This document shows, piece by piece, positions 31,756 to 35,832 of a DNA stretch of 35,832 nt; position 1 is the stretch's first letter; every line of letters starts with the position of its first letter. Origin of the DNA: a virus. The stretch lies in IMG/VR virus record IMGVR_UViG_3300046542_000320, positions 1 to 35,832 of that record. One strand, given 5' to 3'. The notes beneath the pieces were generated by a model. That model made no database searches. It had not been told where the DNA came from and worked only from the letters and a program-made list of their open reading frames with translations. Made by a program: the position numbers and the translations under genes.

Positions 31756-32019
31756 ATGCAAGCACAGCACCTAAGCAGCAGCGTGTCGAAGGCTATCACA
31801 TCACCGGCCGGCAGCGAGCAGGCGGCACGTCACTTGATGGCCATCCGCATCGTCGGTACCGCGCTTTTCGACTACCAGGTGCGCAAAACGCCTGACGCTC
31901 GGATCCGCCTCGAATGCCTCGCCACCATGGCCCACGAACTAGGCGATATCAGCGCGAATGAGGCTGCTGTTGTGGCGCAGCTATTGGCCAAACCAATTTT
32001 TATCGGAGCATCTGTATGA
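31756..32019 (+). CDS. Small phage protein, 87 aa, unknown
   Basis: GAGGG lies nine bases upstream. The protein is helical (SEQAARHLMAIRIVGTALFD, RLECLATMAHELGDISANEA) without membrane segment. A 96-base gap with short GC-rich hairpins (for example CCGGC-gacc-GCCGG near 31682) separates it from the previous gene. It overlaps the next gene by four bases. Family unknown. Confidence 0.68.
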   Translation: MQAQHLSSSVSKAITSPAGSEQAARHLMAIRIVGTALFDYQVRKTPDARIRLECLATMAHELGDISANEAAVVAQLLAKPIFIGASV

Positions 32020-32582
32020 GCAGCTACCACTATAAAACCACCTCGCCTTCCGCCCTGGCCGCTGTGACAAGTTGGGAAGCGAAGAAGGCCGACTTCGACA
32101 CAAAGAGGAAAAACCTCGCGAGCGTGTTTGGCGGACCTGGTTCTCCAATGTATTCAGGCAGTGACAGCTATGTCGGCGGTGTGAAGATCAGCGACAGCCG
32201 GGATCTGGATGTTCACTGGCGGCGCCCGGACGAATACGGCTATCGAGCCTTGCGAAATGCAGCCAAGCCAGAGAAAGGCGCCACAAAAGAAGCGCGCGCG
32301 GCGTACAAAGCTGAACACGAACGTCTGTTCGCTCTGTGGCAAGAACACTGCCCTGAGCGCATAAGCAAGGACGATGTCTGGAAAGCACTTGGCGTGTGCT
32401 GGGGTAGCGTATGGATGAGCGGCGGCGTGTTCTTCAAGCATGACGGTGCCGTTTATCTCAATCTTGGTTTCCAGCTAAAGGAAGGCGGCGACCAAGTCGA
32501 TGGCGCAGCCGAGATTGTGGCGAGCGAGTTTGAAGCGGCAAGGAGAGTGAAGCTCGAAAGCAGGGAGGTTGCTCATGCTTAG
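32016..32582 (+). CDS. Phage protein, 188 aa, unknown
   Basis: This soluble basic-acidic protein (MSSYHYKTTSPSALAAVTSW) has a central helix with KGATKEARAAYKAEHERLFA, a Gly/Trp-rich stretch (KALGVCWGSVWMSGGVFFKH) and an acidic C-terminal helix. I do not recognise it. Translationally coupled to the genes on both sides (4- and 8-base overlaps), so it belongs to an early operon of accessory genes. Confidence 0.7.
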   Translation: MSSYHYKTTSPSALAAVTSWEAKKADFDTKRKNLASVFGGPGSPMYSGSDSYVGGVKISDSRDLDVHWRRPDEYGYRALRNAAKPEKGATKEARAAYKAEHERLFALWQEHCPERISKDDVWKALGVCWGSVWMSGGVFFKHDGAVYLNLGFQLKEGGDQVDGAAEIVASEFEAARRVKLESREVAHA

Positions 32583-32784
32583 CCCCACCCGAGAGCGCCC
32601 AGCGATGGCCAGCAAGCGGCTTGATCTGCCGAGTGTCTGCGATATCTGTGGCTTTGCTCGCTCTACACGTCGGCACAAGCAATGCAGCAAGCTACGTCAA
32701 CAACGGAAGGCAGAAGAATGGGCAGCTTTGATGGCAGAGAAACTTGCTGCTCGAGCAGCTCGGGAGAAACGCTATGTCCGCTAA
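32575..32784 (+). CDS. Small basic protein with cysteine motif, 69 aa
   Basis: It starts at the ATG 32575 with GGGAGG seven bases upstream. VCDICGFARSTRRHKQCSKL contains three cysteines and a histidine in zinc-finger-like spacing (CDIC, H, C). The rest is a basic Ala/Arg/Lys helix. Binding to nucleic acid is plausible. It is overlapped by the next gene by 11 bases. Confidence 0.65.
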   Translation: MLSPTRERPAMASKRLDLPSVCDICGFARSTRRHKQCSKLRQQRKAEEWAALMAEKLAARAAREKRYVR

Positions 32785-33028
32785 TAAGCGTCTAGTGCGC
32801 ACGTGCAACACCTACGACACCAATAATCTGACTGACCTGCTGTCGGTGATGATGGCAAACATTGAAGACGCCCTACTTGAAACAGGTGCCGAGCCGACCA
32901 CTGATTACAACCGCATGGACCTGCTGCGCGAAGCAACACCGTTTGTTTTGAGCATGTTTAGCGAGAACCGGAATCCCGTGATGTTGAACTGCACATGGCA
33001 CGACCCTGAGGGGAACGCTAATGGCTGA
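32774..33028 (+). CDS. Small phage protein, 84 aa, unknown
   Basis: The ATG at 32774 (MSANKRLVRTCNTYDTNNLT) is preferred to 32744 because GGGAG lies nine bases upstream. Helical and acidic in the middle (LTDLLSVMMANIEDALLETG), no membrane segment. Family not recognised. Confidence 0.62.
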   Translation: MSANKRLVRTCNTYDTNNLTDLLSVMMANIEDALLETGAEPTTDYNRMDLLREATPFVLSMFSENRNPVMLNCTWHDPEGNANG

Positions 33029-33254
33029 TCAGTACATATATGAAGTGCACCACCTGGTTCGCGACGACGACATGAGCATCTGCTGCCGCTGTCCACATTG
33101 CCAGGCTGTGACCGGCATCGAAGGGGAAGAGTTTGATGATGTTCTGGGCGAGCAATACCAATGTCGATGTGGTGGTTGGTTCGAAGTCAGTACCTGGGTC
33201 GATAGATTGAAACGGGGCTCGGAGCTGCCGCCCAACAAGGGCGTTCCAGGCTAA
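33021..33254 (+). CDS. Zinc-ribbon protein, 77 aa
   Basis: The sequence has a CCRCPHC cluster (about 21-27) and a second CRC (about 48-50) with histidine nearby, the spacing of a zinc ribbon, followed by WFEVSTWVDRLKRGSELPP. It overlaps the previous gene by eight bases and is the last of the rightward run, followed by a terminator. Role unknown; nucleic-acid or protein binding is likely. Confidence 0.68.
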   Translation: MADQYIYEVHHLVRDDDMSICCRCPHCQAVTGIEGEEFDDVLGEQYQCRCGGWFEVSTWVDRLKRGSELPPNKGVPG

Positions 33255-33259
33255 GACCG

Positions 33260-33270
33260 CACGTAACAAC
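33260..33270 (+). promoter_or_regulatory. Isolated arm-type repeat copy
   Basis: CACGTAACAAC differs from the attL copy in one base. It lies between the zinc-ribbon gene and the Xis/integrase genes, so integrase binding could control its own operon. Function is inferred. Confidence 0.4.
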
Positions 33271-33303
33271 GCTAGAAAATCTGCTCACAACTTCTAATAA
33301 CCA

Positions 33304-33343
33304 CCCCTGCCGGCGTTGAACCACAATGCCGGTGGGGCTTTTT
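33304..33343 (+). terminator. Terminator before the Xis/integrase operon
   Basis: CCCC (33304-33307) and GGGG (33334-33337) enclose a second stem, CCGGCGTTG with CAATGCCGG, with small bulges, followed by CTTTTT (33338-33343). It ends the early operon. The ATG at 33326 lies inside this stem. Confidence 0.78.
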
Positions 33344-33355
33344 CATGAGAAACAC

Positions 33356-33568
33356 ATGGGGAATTCAAGCAGTGACGTTCTCAATTTTGAGGACCTGCAG
33401 CGCATCACGGGCTACCAGCGCCGGTCAGACGTAGAACGGACCCTGCTCGAACAGGGCATTCGCATGTTCCGTGGGCGCACGGGGCCATGGACTACCATTG
33501 ACTTAATCAACCGGGCCGGCGGCGTAGGGCCAGGCCGGCAGGAGCGTTACGACGCCGACATCCTATGA
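33356..33568 (+). CDS. DUF4224 protein, Xis-like
   Basis: The 70-residue protein starting at 33356 (MGNSSSDVLNFEDLQRITGY) has the DUF4224 pattern: an N-terminal 'l..eel..iTGy.r....r.Le..GI' and a GPWTT end. DUF4224 proteins sit directly before tyrosine integrases and are presumed to act as excisionases or regulators. The alternative ATG at 33326 lies in the terminator stem and lacks a ribosome site, so it is not chosen. It overlaps the integrase by four bases. Confidence 0.75.
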   Translation: MGNSSSDVLNFEDLQRITGYQRRSDVERTLLEQGIRMFRGRTGPWTTIDLINRAGGVGPGRQERYDADIL

Positions 33569-34737
33569 AGAAAGCCCGTAAACGGAAGCACAATCCGCAT
33601 ATCCCAGCCCACATCGATCAAGCCGCGCTCCCCGCGGCTATTTACTTTGACCAACGAGGCTCAGGGATTTGGTACACCTCTCACCGTGATGAAAATGGCA
33701 AGCAACGTCGGCGCAACGTTGCCTCTGCCGACACGACGATGGCCGAGCTGCACCGCATCATGGACGAGATGAGCAACACGGATCGCGATACGCTGAGCTA
33801 CCTGTGCCAACAGTTTCATGAAAGCCTCAAGTTCAAGGGGCTGTCGCCACGCACCCAAGACGATTACAGCTACTGCCGTGACGTCCTGGTCAACCAAGAC
33901 ACCAAGATGGGTAAGCCCTTGGGTGATCTGGCCGTCCGTCGTTTCTCCCCCGCCCTGGTGCAACGCTTGGTCGACAAGATCGCCGGTGAGGGCACCCCTT
34001 CAAAAGCTGCTCACGTGCTGCGCTACCTACGCCGTGTGCTGCAGTGGGGCAGGAACCGTGACTACCTAGACACCAATCCTGCCTTGGGCATTGAATCACC
34101 GGCCGAACGGAAACAGCGCCGGTTGCCAGCGGTAGAAATTATGGAAACCTTGATCGACCGGGCCAAGGCATTCGGGCGTCTGCATCGAAATGAGCCAAAC
34201 AGCTGCCCTGTTTACCTGAGCATCGTGATGGAGCTGGCCTATCTTTGCCGGCTCCGGGGGATCGAGGTAGTGACCCTGACCGATGCTAATGAGCTCGAGG
34301 AAGGTGTGCAGACCAACCGGCGCAAGGGCAGCCGCGACAACATCGTGCGCTGGACCCCGCGCCTGCGTGCCGCCTGGGACGATGCCAAAGACTACCGAAC
34401 CAAGATCTGGACGGGTCGCAGCTTCCCAACACCGATCCATCCCCAGCGGCGCCCCCTGATCGTGAGCAGCCATGGTACGGCCCTGAGCAAGTCGGGATTG
34501 GACACCGCATGGCAGCGTTTCATGACAAAGGCGATCGAAGCTGGTGTGCTCCTCGAGGAGCAACGCTATGGACTCCACGACCTCAAGCGGCGCGGGATCA
34601 CCGACACGCCAGGGAATCGGGCAGATAAACAGCAGGCCAGCGGGCACCGTGACGAATCCATGCTTGATATTTATGACCTCAGCCTTCCTTTGGTAGACGC
34701 CTCCTCAACGCCAAACCCCTCTAAACCCCTCGCGTAA
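33565..34737 (+). CDS. int: Tyrosine-type integrase
   Basis: The 390-residue protein has a basic N-terminus, an arm/core-binding region with SPRTQDDYSYCRDVLVNQ and ALVQRLVDKI (about 90-175) and a catalytic domain. Catalytic residues: R231 (CRLRGIEV), K254, H338 (GLHDLKRRG), H361 (SGHRDE) and Y370 (DIYDLS). At the second Arg position (HxxR) there is K341 instead, followed by two Arg, a common variant in phage enzymes of this type. It catalyses integration and excision at the tRNA-Thr anticodon loop. The stop lies in an arm repeat. Confidence 0.95.
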   Translation: MKKARKRKHNPHIPAHIDQAALPAAIYFDQRGSGIWYTSHRDENGKQRRRNVASADTTMAELHRIMDEMSNTDRDTLSYLCQQFHESLKFKGLSPRTQDDYSYCRDVLVNQDTKMGKPLGDLAVRRFSPALVQRLVDKIAGEGTPSKAAHVLRYLRRVLQWGRNRDYLDTNPALGIESPAERKQRRLPAVEIMETLIDRAKAFGRLHRNEPNSCPVYLSIVMELAYLCRLRGIEVVTLTDANELEEGVQTNRRKGSRDNIVRWTPRLRAAWDDAKDYRTKIWTGRSFPTPIHPQRRPLIVSSHGTALSKSGLDTAWQRFMTKAIEAGVLLEEQRYGLHDLKRRGITDTPGNRADKQQASGHRDESMLDIYDLSLPLVDASSTPNPSKPLA

Positions 34738-34793
34738 CAAGCTTACACAACCCCCTGAAAACACTAGGCTTTTGGGCGTATGCACGTAACAAG
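34731..34793 (+). promoter_or_regulatory. Arm-type repeats at the right end
   Basis: CGCGTAACAAG (34731-34741, overlapping the integrase stop) and CACGTAACAAG (34783-34793, identical to the copy at 173) lie between the integrase and attR. With the left pair they flank attP on both arms. Confidence 0.6.
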
Positions 34794-34835
34794 AAAGCGA
34801 CCTAAGTTGTTGATTTCATTGTTGTGTGCAATTGC

Positions 34836-34882
34836 CTTGTAATCAGTAGGTCCCGGGTTCGATTCCTGGTGCCGGCACCATA
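34836..34882. repeat. attR: attR core (3' half of tRNA-Thr)
   Basis: This is the second copy of the 47-base core, identical to 81-127. Only the part from the anticodon loop to the CCA end is present, so it is not a functional tRNA. DNA to its right is the original host flank. Confidence 0.93.
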
Positions 34883-34887
34883 CAAAA

Positions 34888-34924
34888 CAAAGCCCTCGTA
34901 GCAATACGAGGGCTTTGTTGTTTC
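34888..34924 (+). terminator. Original host terminator of tRNA-Thr
   Basis: A perfect 13-pair stem (34888-34900 with 34905-34917) has a GCAA tetraloop and is followed by TTGTTT. Before integration it followed the tRNA directly; its job is now done by the phage terminator at 133. Confidence 0.8.
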
Positions 34925-34946
34925 TGCTGTCTGGAAAACCCAGATC

Positions 34947-35146
34947 TTAGTGACCCGCGCTCTGCCCGCCATCCACGTGGAGGATTTCGCCAGTGACGAA
35001 CTTGGCGCCGTCCAGGTACACGACCGCGTTGGCGATGTCATCGATCTCGCCCATATGCCCCACCGGGTGCAGAGCGCCCAGTGCGGCGTGGGTTTCTTCG
35101 CCGTGCATCGGGGTCTTGATGATGCCGTGCGATACGGCGTTTACCA
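34947..35146 (-). pseudogene. C-terminal remnant of an SDR oxidoreductase
   Basis: About 65 residues match the end of short-chain dehydrogenases: NAVSHGIIKTPMHGEETH, the GEIDDIANAVVYL segment, and GEILHVDGGQSAGH. The Rossmann start, the Ser and the YxxxK catalytic motif are missing because the frame breaks into a repeat array at about 35147. Family members have Pro after the NAVS motif where this has His. The remnant is host DNA. Confidence 0.85.
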
Positions 35147-35417
35147 ATGTAAAAATAAATCTGTCCCCTTTTGTCCTTTTGTCCTTTTGTCCTTTTGTCC
35201 TTTTGTCCTTTTGTCCTTTTGTCCTTTTGTCAAAATAAATCTGTCCCCTTTTGTCCTTGTCCCCTTTTGTCCTTTTTGTCAAAATAAATCTGTCCCCTTT
35301 TGTCGTCCCCTTTTGTCAGTCCCCTTTTGTCAGTCCTTTTTGTCAAAATAAATCTGTCCCCTTTTGTCACTTTTGTCAGTCCCCTTTTGTCCTTGTCCCC
35401 TTTTGTCCTTTTGTCCG
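35147..35417. repeat. TTTTGTCC array with AAAATAAATCTGTCCCC boxes
   Basis: Seven exact TTTTGTCC units (35169-35224) and further imperfect ones to 35417. The 17-mer AAAATAAATCTGTCCCC occurs at 35152, 35232, 35281 and 35345. It truncates the SDR gene. The 17-mer resembles sequences I associate with REP-type elements mobilised by RAYT transposases; no transposase is present. The minus-strand frames across it are repeat peptides, not genes. Confidence 0.85.
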
Positions 35418-35832
35418 AACTAGCAACTGAGAAGAATGATATTCCATGCGTGCTTGTTCTTATGTACTGACCTTAGCGATAGGGAGCTTCCTAAGGAAGC
35501 ACCCTGCTCGATTTCAAGTATTGGATTATCGGAATTTTTTAGATATGGTCTTTAGAAGGCATGCCTGTTTTAAGATAATACGTAAGACCTAGATGAATGG
35601 TTGACATATGTAAATAGGCTAAACCACTCGTCACAAATTTTCAGCCCATGCGTACAACCCAACTACAACTGGGGCAGCGTACAAAGAAAAAGTTATAAGT
35701 ACGCGCGTCACCAACCATAGACAGGCTTGAATTTTTTCAAGGCGCGTAGGAAGTCTGCTGGTAAGTCCTTGAGAGAATACGCGTGCAATGCGGTCATCTA
35801 TTTCACGATGGTTTTCAGCCTCAGATAAAATA
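35418..35832. other. AT-rich host flank without recognisable gene
   Basis: No convincing reading frame was found in these 415 bases, which are more AT-rich than the prophage. A near-perfect palindrome (AGGG-a-GCTTCC-TAA-GGAAGC-a-CCCT, 35481-35505) could form a hairpin. It may be a remnant of another mobile element. Confidence 0.5.

Noticed and set aside
33326-33355. Earlier start for the Xis-like gene
   Set aside because: The ATG at 33326 lies within the terminator stem and lacks a ribosome site.
34947-35282. Minus-strand frame with repeated KDKRTKGQ units
   Set aside because: The repeats come from translating the 8-base DNA array. Only the part below about 35146 is a real protein remnant.
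35147-35417. CRISPR array
   Set aside because: The repeats are direct neighbours without unique spacers of constant length, and there are no cas genes.

Overview
The window is a nearly complete temperate-phage genome (prophage) integrated in a bacterial tRNA-Thr(TGT) gene, with only 80 bases of host DNA on the left and about 950 on the right. The style of the protein sequences, the codon use and the phage gene set suggest a Pseudomonas host, probably of the P. fluorescens group; this is a judgement from familiarity, not a search. The prophage spans 81-34882, bounded by two identical 47-base copies of the tRNA 3' half (81-127 and 34836-34882). One attachment-to-attachment unit is 34,755 bases, the size of a P2-type phage. 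Family names given below come from memory and were not searched.

Layout. (1) Left end, 128-3042: a phage-borne terminator that replaces the host tRNA terminator, paired integrase arm-type repeats, a dense TGTCAG repeat cluster (candidate origin or regulatory array), an orphan gene, a LexA-box-controlled two-gene cassette and an AT-rich cargo gene that looks like a moron (candidate phage-exclusion gene). (2) 3088-23146, all on the minus strand: the late operon, read from right to left as scaffold/protease O, capsid N, small terminase M, head completion L, tail completion R and S, sheath, tube, a zinc-finger protein, a lysis-like cassette, tail chaperone E with a -1 frameshift product E', tape measure, baseplate (DUF2590, J, I), collar-type tail fibre, fibre chaperone, baseplate hub/spike genes, and at the end an SGNH-hydrolase tail protein and a lectin-like tail protein. 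The sheath and tube resemble the DUF2586/DUF2597 types of HP1/K139-like phages rather than P2 FI/FII. (3) 23309-26485, plus strand: large terminase P, portal Q and an Ogr/Delta-like zinc-finger late activator. P and O are divergent, as in P2, around a perfect palindrome. (4) 26537-33254: a lysis-lysogeny switch (short XRE repressor without a protease domain, facing a BcepMu gp16-like Cro/Ner protein, then a YmfL/CII-like regulator), early genes, a 901-residue primase-helicase and a run of small orphan genes. (5) 33356-34737: a DUF4224 Xis-like protein and the tyrosine integrase, reading toward attR.

How it works together. The repressor has no autocleavage domain, yet a perfect LexA box drives a small gene at the far end; the simplest reading is SOS induction through an antirepressor, as with Tum of phage 186. 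After induction the primase-helicase (no P2-type rolling-circle A protein is seen) would replicate the genome, and the Ogr-like protein would switch on the divergent late operons. All structural modules look intact. The only visible oddity among them is that the terminase reading frame runs about 80 codons into the portal gene.

The right flank is host DNA: the original tRNA terminator, the C-terminal remnant of a short-chain dehydrogenase, a low-complexity array of TTTTGTCC units and AAAATAAATCTGTCCCC boxes that truncates that gene, and then about 400 bases of AT-rich DNA with no recognisable gene.
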